Source: Mesorhizobium sp. B1-1-8 (GTDB taxonomy: Bacteria; Pseudomonadota; Alphaproteobacteria; Rhizobiales; Rhizobiaceae). From it: DNA of 64,000 nucleotides. Below, piece by piece: positions 27,382 to 37,072 of the stretch. How positions within the stretch are numbered: the stretch's first letter is position 1; each line of letters starts with the position of its first letter. The position numbers were made by a program, and so were the translations under genes. Where the stretch lies: positions 558,001 to 622,000 of the forward strand of contig NZ_CP083956.1 in assembly GCF_006442795.2 (NCBI RefSeq), in the 5' to 3' direction. The notes under the pieces are model-generated. The model had not been told where the DNA came from. It ran no database searches and worked only from the letters and a program-made list of their open reading frames with translations.

Positions 27382-27563
27382 GGCGGCGCCTCCGAACGTT
27401 AAAGCTCAGGTCAACGCAAATATATCAGTTTCGTTCCAATCGCAGATTGAGCCCGGAGACCGTTTTCGCGAAACACGCGATCTTGCTGCCAAGTCGCTGG
27501 GCGCGGCATGGATGCGGCCAACATTGGTTGCGGCATAAATGACCGCTTACTGGAAGTTCTGCA

Positions 27564-28555
27564 TTACTCCGCCGGCGCGCCGGCAACGTTTCTGCGCGTT
27601 GCTTCCATCATCCGCCGCCGGGCCCTGAACACGCCCCATTGCTGGTCGACCAGCACGCCGATCAGGATCACGCCGCCCATCACTGCGAAGTTGAGCGAGG
27701 AGGGGATGCCGAGCAGGTTGACGAGGTTCTGCAGCTCCTGCAGCAGCACGGTGCCCAGGATGACGCCGATCAGCGAGCCTTCGCCGCCGCGCAGCGAAAA
27801 CCCGCCGAGCACAGCGGCGGCGATCGCGTAGAGCTCGTAGAACTGGCCGTGGCTGGCCGGCGAGATGGAGCGTGTGTACATGGCGAAATAGATTGCCGAC
27901 AGCGCCGTCAGCACGCCGCAGATGACATAGGCCGACATCACCACGCGGCCCGTGCGGATGCCCGAATATTTCGCCGCTTCCTCGTTTTTGCCGATGGCGT
28001 AGAGATAGCGCCCGAACACCGAGCGGTGCAGCACCACCCACATGACGATGGCAATGACGATCAGCGCGATGAAGCTGTTCGGCACGCCATAGCTGCGGCC
28101 GGCGGTCAGGAACTCGAGGTCCGGGAAATTCTGCCCGAAGGCAAAGCCCGCCGTGCCGTCGGCGGTGTAGAAGCGCGCCACGCCGCGATAGATGAGCAGG
28201 CCGCAGAGCGTGACCACGAAGGGCTGCAGTTTCAGCCTCGTGATCAGCCAGCCATGCACCAGCCCGATGACGGCGCCGAGCGCGATGATGATGATGAAGG
28301 CCAAAGGCCAGCCAAGCTCGCGCACGGCGATGAAGTCGATGAACAGTGTGCCTAACAGCGCCACCACCGAGCCGACCGATAATTCGATGCCGCCGGTGAT
28401 GATGACGAAGGCCTGGCCGATCGACAGGATGCCGAACAGGCCGATCAGGTTCGAGGTGTTGGCAAGGTTGATCGGCAGCAGGAAGCGCGGGTTGATGATC
28501 GCCACCACCGCGCCGACCACCAGGATCAGCACCAGCAGGCCAAGATCTTTCTTGC

Positions 28556-28559
<4 letters not shown>
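27564..28559 (-). CDS. ABC transporter permease, RbsC type
   Basis: Inner-membrane permease of 331 residues with about nine hydrophobic segments and the signature FVIITGGIELSVGSVVALLG. The C-terminal GGFSLRGGEGSLIGVILGTV also fits the RbsC family. Its start overlaps the stop of the ATPase gene by four bases, so the two are translationally coupled. With the two-domain ATPase and the binding protein it makes a complete carbohydrate class 2 importer; the substrate is not identifiable. Confidence 0.92.
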
Positions 28560-30121
<1,562 letters not shown>

Positions 30122-30167
30122 CGCGCCATGGTTCATCGAGCTAGCCAGCAGCCGGTGGGCCACAGAC

Positions 30168-30191
30168 TGACGGGCCTTGCAAGGCCCGTCA
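30168..30191 (-). other. 24-base perfect palindrome before the RbsA-type gene
   Basis: TGACGGGCCTTG (30168-30179) is followed directly by its exact reverse complement to 30191. As RNA it could form a hairpin only with a strained tip; as DNA it could be a protein site. It lies next to the larger hairpin at 30194-30233. Confidence 0.6.
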
Positions 30192-30193
30192 AT

Positions 30194-30233
30194 ACAGGCG
30201 CCGGCTCAAGGTCCGCTTTGAGCCGGCGCAACT
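30194..30233 (-). terminator. Intercistronic hairpin after the binding-protein gene
   Basis: GCGCCGGCTCAA (30198-30209) and TTGAGCCGGCGC (30218-30229) pair perfectly over 12 bases with an 8-base loop, and flanking ACAG/CTGT can extend the stem. Such a hairpin between a binding-protein gene and the membrane/ATPase genes typically allows higher expression of the former by partial termination or mRNA protection. Confidence 0.6.
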
Positions 30234-30242
30234 GTGCTGAGC

Positions 30243-31205
30243 TTACTTGCCCTGCATTGCCTTGAGATTTTTGGCGTAGGCGTCGACGTCATCCTTGCCG
30301 ATGATCTTGGTCGGGATGATGATCAGGTTACCGGCCGGGATGCCCGACTTGTCGCCCTTGAGATAGGCGGCCATCAGCTTCATGCCCTGATAAGCCCATT
30401 CGAACGGCTGCTGCACGACGGTCGCGGCGACCGTGCCTTCCTTGACGCCGCCCAGCGTGATCGGATCGTCGTCGAAGCCGACGACGGTGATCTGGCCGAG
30501 CTTGCCGGCGTCGCGCAGCGCTTCATAGATGCGCGGCGTATTGTAGGAATAGAAGCCGACCATGCAGGTGATGTCGGGGCTGGCGACCAGCGCATCCTCG
30601 ACATTCTTCTTGGCGCGCGCCTGGTCGATGTCGTCGCCGCGCACGTCGACCAGCTCGATCTTGCTGCCGGCGAGCCCGTCCTTCATGCCCTGGATGCGCT
30701 CCTTGGCGTTGTCGGCGCCGAGCAGGCCGACGAAGCCCAGGCACTTGCCGCCGTTGGGCATTGCCTTCTTGGCGATCTCGGCCGCCTGCTTGCCGGCGTC
30801 GACGTTGGACGAGCCGATATAGGCGACGCGCTTGGTCTGCGGGGCGTCGCTGTCGGTGGTGAACAGCGCCGTTTCCGACGCGATCTTGTTCAGCCCGTCG
30901 GTCGATGTCTTGGGGTCGACGGCCGAAACCATGATCCCCTTGACGCCGGCGGTCACCAGGTCGTCCATCAGCCGCTGCTGGATGGCGACCGACGACTGTT
31001 CGGGATATTTGAGTTCGAGAGTATAGTCGGGCAGTTCGCCCTGCGCCTTCTTCACGCCGGCTTCCGCGGCCTTCCAGAAGTCCGACGCACCGTTGACGAC
31101 GAAGGCCAATGTCGGCTTATCGTCGGCACGCGCGATCGCCGTGGCCGCCAGGCCAAGCAGCAGGGCTGCCGTGGCGACGGATGCATTCCTGATCACAGAT
31201 TTCAT
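30243..31205 (-). CDS. Periplasmic sugar-binding protein, RbsB type
   Basis: Substrate-binding protein of 320 residues. A Sec signal peptide (MKSVIRNASVATAALLLGLA, cleavage near residue 27) is followed by the Peripla_BP_4 fold, with LAFVVNGASDFWKAAEAGV at the start and ITVVGFDDDPITLGGVKEG in the C-terminal half. The start at 31205 has GGGAGG upstream. The gene heads the operon binding protein - ATPase - permease and is divergent from a LacI regulator. A ribose-like or other pentose/cyclitol ligand is possible; the sequence does not settle it. Confidence 0.9.
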   Translation of the reverse strand: MKSVIRNASVATAALLLGLAATAIARADDKPTLAFVVNGASDFWKAAEAGVKKAQGELPDYTLELKYPEQSSVAIQQRLMDDLVTAGVKGIMVSAVDPKTSTDGLNKIASETALFTTDSDAPQTKRVAYIGSSNVDAGKQAAEIAKKAMPNGGKCLGFVGLLGADNAKERIQGMKDGLAGSKIELVDVRGDDIDQARAKKNVEDALVASPDITCMVGFYSYNTPRIYEALRDAGKLGQITVVGFDDDPITLGGVKEGTVAATVVQQPFEWAYQGMKLMAAYLKGDKSGIPAGNLIIIPTKIIGKDDVDAYAKNLKAMQGK

Positions 31206-31801
31206 ATTCAACCTCCCTTTTGAAACTATCGCTGATATCGGCTGCGGCCCGGACGCCCTCCTCCTCAAGGGGTGGCCCAAAGGTCTGGCAACTTAGGAAC
31301 GGAGCCAATCCAGCCGCGACCGAAACACTAGACACTCATTCGACGTTCGTAAATAGTCCGATTTGTCTGACATTTTCGTGAGTGTGCGGCGGGTCCGTTT
31401 CCGGGGTCAAGCCGGTCTGATGGCGCGCCGCTTACACTCGTTGCCGTCACCGGCCGGAAGCCCCGATCTGGTTGCGACGCGTTGACAGTAGGACGCTTAC
31501 GACTATTAGTAAAGAGTATTAGTTATGAGATGCCCGCAGCGGAGGAGACTATCGAAGCAGGGCGCGCACGGGAGGAGGGAGAGCGGTGGCGATCAGCTTT
31601 GCCGCCGCGGCGGTTTGAGAAAAATCAACCATTTTCCGCCCTTGGCCGGTCGTTTTTCGTCGTGTGATGACGCGAGTGGCATGGGATGCCTTGCGTGTGA
31701 TAATATATATAAGCAAGGGTGCCCTGTCCGATAGGCGCGCCCGACGACATCTTGCCTTTGATGCGGCTTTGCCTGAGAGCGGCCGGGCTTGGGAAACGAC
31801 G
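31206..31801. promoter_or_regulatory. Divergent control region between the RbsB-type gene and the LacI regulator
   Basis: This 596-base gap has no convincing gene. Near the binding-protein start lies GAAACTATC (31222-31230), identical to half of the palindrome GATAGTTTCTATC in the mocD/LacI control region. A possible promoter, TTGACA (31482-31487), with TATTAG 16 bases later, points toward the LacI gene, and the AT-rich stretch ATAATATATATAAG (about 31700) could hold another -10. None is proven. Confidence 0.35.
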
Positions 31802-32920
31802 ATGAGCGAACCGACACAACTGCGCGACCCTCCCGAGGCATCGAAGCGCCGCAGGCCGGCCGCCCGCGGCCCGAAGGGTCGCGTCACCATGACCGACATC
31901 GCCAGGGCCGCCGGCTGCTCGCAGGCGACGGTATCGTTCGTGCTCAACAATTCGCCGGGCATCCGCCTGTCGCAGCAAACCCGCGACCGCGTGATCGAGG
32001 CGGCACGGGCGCTGGGTTATTCGCCGCCACTGTTTTCCGCGCTGCGGCCGCCGGTGGCGCCGTTCGAAGGGCTGGACGGCGTCATCGGCTTTGCCGTCGA
32101 CCAGCTCGCCACCAGCCCCGAAGCGGTGGTCGCCATCGAGGGCGCACGCCAGGCCTCGTGGAACGCCGGCAATGTGGTTCTGGTGGCGCAGACGATGGGC
32201 GACGCCGTGATGGAGCCGAAGGCCATCGAGGCGCTGACCCGGCGCGGCATCTCGGCGCTGATCTACATGACCATCTTCACCCGCGAGATCACCGCGCCGG
32301 ACTTCCTCTATGGCCTCGACATTCCGGTCATCCTGCTCAATTGCTACACGGCCGACTATGCGTTTCCGGCCGTGGTGCCGTCCGAGATCGCCGGCGGCCA
32401 GAGCGCCACCCGGCATCTGATCAGCCACGGCCATCGCCGCATCGCCACCATCACCGGCGAGCCGTGGATGCAGGCGGCGCAGGACCGGCTGAAGGGCTAT
32501 CGCCGCGCGCTCGCCACAGCCGATATCCCCTTCGATCCGGAACTGGTGGTCGAAGGCGACTGGTCGGCCAGCGCCGGCTACGCCGCGACGGTGAAACTGC
32601 TCGCGCTGAAGGACCGCCCGACCGCCATCTTCTGCCAGAACGACCGCACCGCCATCGGCTGCTACGAGGCGTTGAAGGAGGCCGGACTGCATATCCCGCA
32701 GGACATTTCCGTCGTCGGCTATGACGACGAGGAGATCGCCCGCCATCTCTTCCCGCCGCTGACGACATCGATCCTGCCGCATCTGGCGATGGGCCAATGG
32801 GCGATCGAGCAGCTGGAAACGCCGCCCGCGCCCGGCCGCGGCCGCTATCCGATCACCAAGCTGGAATGCCCGCTGGTGGAGCGGGAGAGCGTGGGGCACG
32901 TTAGGGGAGCGGCAGCATGA
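31802..32920 (+). CDS. LacI family transcriptional regulator
   Basis: Regulator of 372 residues with an extended polar N-terminus, the LacI helix-turn-helix (VTMTDIARAAGCSQATVSFV, then LNNSPGI) at about residues 28-50 and a ligand-binding domain ending in the usual SVVGYDDEEIARHLFPPLTT region. The start at 31802 was chosen for the GGGA upstream and because earlier in-frame codons read as non-conserved sequence. It is divergent from the RbsB-type operon and is probably its local regulator. An 18-base piece of its 3' coding region recurs at 33897-33914. Confidence 0.88.
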   Translation: MSEPTQLRDPPEASKRRRPAARGPKGRVTMTDIARAAGCSQATVSFVLNNSPGIRLSQQTRDRVIEAARALGYSPPLFSALRPPVAPFEGLDGVIGFAVDQLATSPEAVVAIEGARQASWNAGNVVLVAQTMGDAVMEPKAIEALTRRGISALIYMTIFTREITAPDFLYGLDIPVILLNCYTADYAFPAVVPSEIAGGQSATRHLISHGHRRIATITGEPWMQAAQDRLKGYRRALATADIPFDPELVVEGDWSASAGYAATVKLLALKDRPTAIFCQNDRTAIGCYEALKEAGLHIPQDISVVGYDDEEIARHLFPPLTTSILPHLAMGQWAIEQLETPPAPGRGRYPITKLECPLVERESVGHVRGAAA

Positions 32921-32956
32921 GAAGCCCTAGGTACCAGCCGAAATTTCGCAACTGTA

Positions 32957-32999
32957 TTGACATTGTCATGACAGTCATTAGATATCTGAAGATATCTGA
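32957..32999 (+). promoter_or_regulatory. Promoter and operator of the TacA/TacT-like operon
   Basis: TTGACA (32957-32962) is followed after 16-17 bases by an AT-rich -10 candidate (TAGATA, 32979-32984). The -10 region overlaps two exact tandem copies of AGATATCTGA (32980-32989 and 32990-32999), each built on the palindrome AGATATCT. Between them and the -35 lies the inverted word TGTCATGACA. This fits autorepression by the antitoxin-toxin complex. Confidence 0.6.
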
Positions 33000-33021
33000 T
33001 CCCGACACAGGAGGATTTCGG

Positions 33022-33327
33022 ATGGCGCAGTTCAGTCATGCGGGCCGCAATCGCGACGCAGCGCGCAAGGATGATGTGATTCAGATCCGTGCTTCGGCGG
33101 GGACGAAGGCCATCCTTAGCCGCGCCGCGAGCTTGCGCGGGCAGAGACTGTCGGAATTCATGCTGGACAGCGCCCGCAGGCAGGCCGAGGAGACCATTCT
33201 CGACCAGCGCGCCTTCTTTCTCGATACCGACGCGCATGAGAGATTTCTCAATCTGCTTGATACCCCGAACAAACCGACCGAAGAACTTCGCGCACGTATG
33301 ACGCGCAAGCCCGCCTGGGAGCGTTGA
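33022..33327 (+). CDS. DUF1778 (TacA-like) antitoxin
   Basis: Antitoxin of 101 residues with a ribbon-helix-helix start, DDVIQIRASAGTKAILSRAA followed by SLRGQRLSEFML, typical of DUF1778/TacA. The C-terminal part (ILDQRAFFLDTDAHERFLNL) should wrap the toxin. A strong AGGAGG precedes the ATG at 33022. The stop overlaps the toxin start by one base (TGATG). The pair belongs to the type II family in which a GNAT acetyltransferase blocks charged tRNAs. Confidence 0.9.
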   Translation: MAQFSHAGRNRDAARKDDVIQIRASAGTKAILSRAASLRGQRLSEFMLDSARRQAEETILDQRAFFLDTDAHERFLNLLDTPNKPTEELRARMTRKPAWER

Positions 33328-33869
33328 TGCCCGCTGAGGGAGGGCAACCGCAGGGATTTCGTGTCAGCCCTCCGGAGCGCCTGACTGTCGATCATGACGT
33401 CTCCGAATTTCGCAATGGTAAGCATTGGTCCCTTGACGACTGGTTGCGTAACCGTGCCCTCGCAGGTGAAGGACTTTCTGCCCGAACCTATGTTGTCTGC
33501 GATGCGGACACGAAAGATCGCGTCGTCGGCTACTATGCGATCTCGACGGCGATGGAGGAGCGGGTCGCGCTGCCAAGCGCGAAGCTGCGCAGGGGCATGC
33601 CCGAGCAAGTTCCCCTGCTTCTGATCGGCCGCCTGGCAGTCGATCAGGCGCTCCAAGGAATAGGGCTCGGGGGTGACTTGCTTTCCGATGCGCTGCGGCG
33701 CTGTCTGGCAGTCTCGGACATTGCCGGGGTTCGCGCCGTGGTGGCGCACGCAATCGACGATGACGCGATGGGTTTCTATCAGCGGCACGGCTTTGTCCTG
33801 TCTCCGTTGGGCGAGCGAGTCATGCTGATGCCGATCGAGACGGTGCAGGCACTGTTTTCGAGAATTTAA
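33327..33869 (+). CDS. GNAT family acetyltransferase toxin (TacT-like)
   Basis: A 180-residue GNAT acetyltransferase downstream of a DUF1778 antitoxin; family members acetylate aminoacyl-tRNA and stop translation. The acetyl-CoA loop is visible as RLAVDQALQGIGLGGDLLSD and the C-terminal catalytic tyrosine region as AMGFYQRHGF. The ATG at 33327 overlaps the antitoxin stop. The length fits known TacT proteins and no lesion is seen, so the toxin may be active. Confidence 0.9.
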   Translation: MPAEGGQPQGFRVSPPERLTVDHDVSEFRNGKHWSLDDWLRNRALAGEGLSARTYVVCDADTKDRVVGYYAISTAMEERVALPSAKLRRGMPEQVPLLLIGRLAVDQALQGIGLGGDLLSDALRRCLAVSDIAGVRAVVAHAIDDDAMGFYQRHGFVLSPLGERVMLMPIETVQALFSRI

Positions 33870-33896
33870 GTCGAGCCCGCATGGATCAACTGCAAA

Positions 33897-33914
33897 GACG
33901 AGGAGATCGCCCGC
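33897..33914 (+). pseudogene. Scrap of a LacI-type regulator gene
   Basis: GACGAGGAGATCGCCCGC is identical to 32726-32743 within the LacI gene, where it encodes the conserved D-E-E-I-A-R segment. Here it is in no gene, 28 bases after the GNAT stop, and similarity fades after about 15 further bases. It may be the remains of a duplication. The shortness makes this tentative. Confidence 0.35.
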
Positions 33915-33951
33915 TTTTCGCCGCCGCGCAGAATGGCAGATAAACAAACAT

Positions 33952-34215
33952 TCACCCCGATCGCAACTGCGCGCGCATGGCGTCGCGGAAGCTGCGGAAG
34001 TTCGGATAGCCGAGCAGCGCGAGCAGCCTGAGCAGCGTGGTCCTGGGAAGCCCCGTGGCCTCGGCCATGTCGTCCGCCCTCATGAAGGCGGCGTCGGCCC
34101 ATCGGCAGCGAAGGAAGTCGCTCAGCGCCGGATGTCTGGCCACCGGCTTCGGCTCGCAGGCCAGCGCCGCGACAAGCGTCGGCGGCGGCGACAACAGACC
34201 GGGCCGCGCCGGCAT
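33952..34215 (-). CDS. Short RpiR-type helix-turn-helix protein, probably truncated
   Basis: An 87-residue frame ends in ADDMAEATGLPRTTLLRLLA, then LLGYPNFRSFRDAMR, a good match to the N-terminal helix-turn-helix of RpiR regulators. The SIS sugar-phosphate domain that should follow is missing: the frame stops at 33952 and the next frames show nothing like it. It begins 10 bases after the TIM-barrel gene of the second inositol-like operon. It may be a regulator gene whose 3' part was lost, or an unusual DNA-binding-only protein. Confidence 0.55.
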   Translation of the reverse strand: MPARPGLLSPPPTLVAALACEPKPVARHPALSDFLRCRWADAAFMRADDMAEATGLPRTTLLRLLALLGYPNFRSFRDAMRAQLRSG

Positions 34216-34224
34216 CCGCCCGCT

Positions 34225-35163
34225 TCAGGCCAGGTTGATGGCGACGTTGCGCAGCAGCGCAACGGATTTGCGCATGCCTTCCATCGGCGACAGCATCATG
34301 TCCTCGTGCTCGATCGACAGCACGTCGTCGTAGCCGGCCTGCTTCAGCGCCGTGCAGAACTGCCGCCACCAGGTTTCACCATGGCCGTAGCCCAGCGTGA
34401 TGTAGTTCCAGGCCCTTTCGGCAAACAGTGTCGGCGGGCGCGCATCGAGCGTGCCGTCGATGCCGGCCGGCACCGGTTCGACGCGCGTATCCTTGGCGTG
34501 GACATAATAGATCGCGGAGCCAAGCTTGCGCACGGCGGCGATGGGGTCGGCACCCATCCACATCGGATGGCTCGGATCGTAGTTCGCGCCGACCGTCTCG
34601 CCGACGGCATCGCGCAGCCGCAACAGCGTCTGGACGTTGTACACGGCCTGATGGCCGTGCAGTTCCAGGCAAAGCTTCCTGATGCCGAGATTGTTCGCGA
34701 ACTTCACCAGATCGCGCCAGTAGGGAATGATGCAGTCGTCCCACTGGTAGCGCTGGATGTCGGCGCATTCGGGCGGCCAGTCGGTGACGATCCAGTTGGG
34801 GTTGGCATCGCCCGGACCGCCCGGCAGCCCGGACATCATCACCACGCGATCGATGCCCATCAGGCTCGCCAGCCGGATCGTGTCCTCGGTCACCCGGCGG
34901 TGTGTCTTGCCCTGCGGCCCTGGATGCAGCGGATTGCCCGAGCAGTTGAGCGCCGCGATCGTCAGCCCGTGGTCGCGAACCTTGGCGGCGAATTCGGCGC
35001 GAGCCGCCGCACTGTCCAGCAGCGCCGGCAGATCGATGTGCGGAGCCGACGACCAGTTGCCGCAAGCAAATTCCAGCGTTTCCAGCCCCAGTTCGGCGGA
35101 GGCGCTCAGCATCTCGTCGAACGATAGGTTGCCCAGGCTGTCGGTGATCATGCCAATCTTCAT
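34225..35163 (-). CDS. Sugar phosphate isomerase/epimerase family TIM-barrel protein
   Basis: A 312-residue xylose-isomerase-like TIM-barrel protein (AP endonuclease 2 superfamily). Visible metal-site candidates are LCLELHGHQAVYN, GANYDPSHPMWMGADP, YYVHAKDTRVEP and VLSIEHEDMMLSP, in the order expected for this fold. It is in the operon 33 bases downstream of an IolG-like dehydrogenase gene, so an isomerase or epimerase step in breakdown of a cyclitol or related sugar is likely. The reaction is unknown. Start follows AGGAG on the minus strand. Confidence 0.85.
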   Translation of the reverse strand: MKIGMITDSLGNLSFDEMLSASAELGLETLEFACGNWSSAPHIDLPALLDSAAARAEFAAKVRDHGLTIAALNCSGNPLHPGPQGKTHRRVTEDTIRLASLMGIDRVVMMSGLPGGPGDANPNWIVTDWPPECADIQRYQWDDCIIPYWRDLVKFANNLGIRKLCLELHGHQAVYNVQTLLRLRDAVGETVGANYDPSHPMWMGADPIAAVRKLGSAIYYVHAKDTRVEPVPAGIDGTLDARPPTLFAERAWNYITLGYGHGETWWRQFCTALKQAGYDDVLSIEHEDMMLSPMEGMRKSVALLRNVAINLA

Positions 35164-35196
35164 CTGCGGGCTCCTGGTTGACTTGGGACTACACGG

Positions 35197-36189
35197 TCAG
35201 AGCGTCACGGGCTCGAACCTGCCCGACCTTGCGGAGGCAAGCGCCGCTTCGCAAAGGATCATCGCCTTACGGCCGTCGCTTGCCGTGACGGCTGGCTTCC
35301 GCCCCGTCTCCACGCAGGAGATGAAGTGATCGATCTCGGCGGCGTAGGATTCAGCGTAGCGCTCGACGAAGAAATAATAGGGCTTGTCGCGCGATATGCC
35401 GTTGCCGCCATACGCCTCGACCGAGGTCGGCAGCCGGTTGCCGGCCTGCAGCATGCCTCCGGCGCCATGCACCTCGATACGCTGGTCGTAGCCATAAGCG
35501 GCCCTGACGCTGTTGTTGATGTGGCACTGCCGGCCGGACGCGGTGCGCAGGATGAACATCGCGGTGTCGTAGTCGCCGAGCTTCCTGTATTGCGGCGCCA
35601 CCAGGGACGACCCGGTGGCGAACAGCTCTACCGGCTCCTCGCCCAGCATGTTCCGCGCCATGTCGAAGTCGTGGATCGTCATTTCGCGAAAGACACCCCC
35701 GCCTCCGGCCAGCGCCTCCTCGGTTTCCGGTTCGGGATCGCGGCTGGTGATGATGACCTGTTCGACGGCGCCGATCTCGCCGGCGACAAGGCGCTCCTTC
35801 AGTGCCCGGAAGCTCGGATCGAATCGGCGGTTGAAGCCGATCTGGAACGGCACTCCGGCCTTGGCGACCGCAGCCAGGCACTCGTCCGTGCGCTTGAGGT
35901 CGAGATCGATCGGTTTCTCGCAGAAGATCGCCTTGCCTTTCGACGCCGCGGCCATGGCAAGACGGGCATGCGTGCGCGTCGCCGAGGCGATGAACACCAT
36001 CTTCACCGAAGGATCGTTCATCACCGCCTCGGTGTCGGCGATCTCGGCGCCGGTCGCGGCGGCGACGTGGTGTGCCGCCTCGCGATTGGGATCGACGATA
36101 TAGCGCAACCGGATCCTCGGGTGGCGCGCGAGATTGCCCGCGTGCACGCGGCCGATCAGCCCCACCCCGAACAGACAAACATCCATCAT
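35197..36189 (-). CDS. Inositol 2-dehydrogenase-like Gfo/Idh/MocA oxidoreductase
   Basis: A 330-residue paralogue of the IdhA at 9928-10920, sharing IFCEKPIDLD, IGFNRRFDPSF, FREMTIHDFDMARNMLGEEP and AAYGYDQRIEVHG with it. The N-terminus MDVCLFGVGLIGRVHA gives the Rossmann motif. The length equals that of IdhA/MocA, and the close similarity suggests an inositol-type substrate. Its place in the operon with an IolE/MocC-like gene and a sugar importer supports a second cyclitol pathway. MocA of S. meliloti belongs to this family too. Confidence 0.88.
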   Translation of the reverse strand: MMDVCLFGVGLIGRVHAGNLARHPRIRLRYIVDPNREAAHHVAAATGAEIADTEAVMNDPSVKMVFIASATRTHARLAMAAASKGKAIFCEKPIDLDLKRTDECLAAVAKAGVPFQIGFNRRFDPSFRALKERLVAGEIGAVEQVIITSRDPEPETEEALAGGGGVFREMTIHDFDMARNMLGEEPVELFATGSSLVAPQYRKLGDYDTAMFILRTASGRQCHINNSVRAAYGYDQRIEVHGAGGMLQAGNRLPTSVEAYGGNGISRDKPYYFFVERYAESYAAEIDHFISCVETGRKPAVTASDGRKAMILCEAALASARSGRFEPVTL

Positions 36190-36253
36190 GCGTTCGACTT
36201 TCCTGTCGGGCCGTCCTGTCGCGGAACGGCCAGTTCATGTTGCCGGGCGGTGT

Positions 36254-37072
36254 TCACTTCACCGCGCCCATGGTGAGTCCGCGAACCAGGTGCCGCTGCA
36301 CCAGGAGCGCGAAGAAGACGATCGGCAGCGCGCCGATGACACCCGCCGCCGCCATGGAGGCCCAGTCGGTATCGATGCGTCCGATCAGCGTCGCGGTGCC
36401 GCGCGGCATGGTCATGGCGCGCGGCGTCGCCGTAAGTGCCAGCGCGAAGAGAAATTCATTGAAGGTGACCAGCACCGCGAAGATGGCGGTCGCCGCCAGC
36501 CCGGGAGCCGCCAGCGGCAGCGTGATGCGGCGAAAGGCGCCGAAGCGCGAATCGCCGTCGACCATCGCGGCCTCCTCGAGATCGACGGGGATCTCGCGAA
36601 AGAAGCTCTCCATCATCCAGACGCAGAAAGTGATGTTGAAGGCCGTGTAGGTGGCGATCAGGCCGAGCCAGCTGTCGAGCAGCCCGAGGCTCAGCATCAG
36701 CAGGTAGACCGGGATCAGGATGACGACCGGCGGGATGATGCGCAGCGTCAAAAGGAACAGGCCGACCTTGCGCTCCATGGCGAAAGGCAGGCGGAACCTG
36801 GCGATCGCATAGGCGCCCATCGCGCCGGCCACCAGCGCGATGGCGACGGAGAAGAAGGTCACCACCAGCGAATTCGTCAGGTAAGAGCCGAACTGCTTTT
36901 CGGTGAACAGCCTGACGTAGTTGTCGAGCGTCGGCACATGCGGGTAGAGCGTGCCTTCCTGGGTGATCTCGCGGTTGGACTTGAGCGAGGTCGAGACCAG
37001 CCAGTAGATCGGCAGGAGCACGGCGGCCAGCACGAAGACGGTGGTCAGGATGCGCGCCAGGCGGGTCCTCAT
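36254..37072 (-). CDS. ABC transporter permease, MalG type
   Basis: Inner-membrane permease of 272 residues with six hydrophobic segments, and the EAA motif region EEAAMVDGDSRFGAFRRITL followed by PLAAPGLAATA that contacts the ATPase. Its start overlaps the stop of the MalF-type gene by four bases. It is part of a carbohydrate class 1 importer with the genes up to 40381. The substrate is probably a cyclitol or amino-sugar-like compound, from context only. Confidence 0.92.
   Translation of the reverse strand: MRTRLARILTTVFVLAAVLLPIYWLVSTSLKSNREITQEGTLYPHVPTLDNYVRLFTEKQFGSYLTNSLVVTFFSVAIALVAGAMGAYAIARFRLPFAMERKVGLFLLTLRIIPPVVILIPVYLLMLSLGLLDSWLGLIATYTAFNITFCVWMMESFFREIPVDLEEAAMVDGDSRFGAFRRITLPLAAPGLAATAIFAVLVTFNEFLFALALTATPRAMTMPRGTATLIGRIDTDWASMAAAGVIGALPIVFFALLVQRHLVRGLTMGAVK

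Noticed and set aside
31482..31667. Small open frame in the gap before the second LacI gene
   Set aside because: No ribosome site, no recognisable motif, and composition unlike neighbouring proteins.
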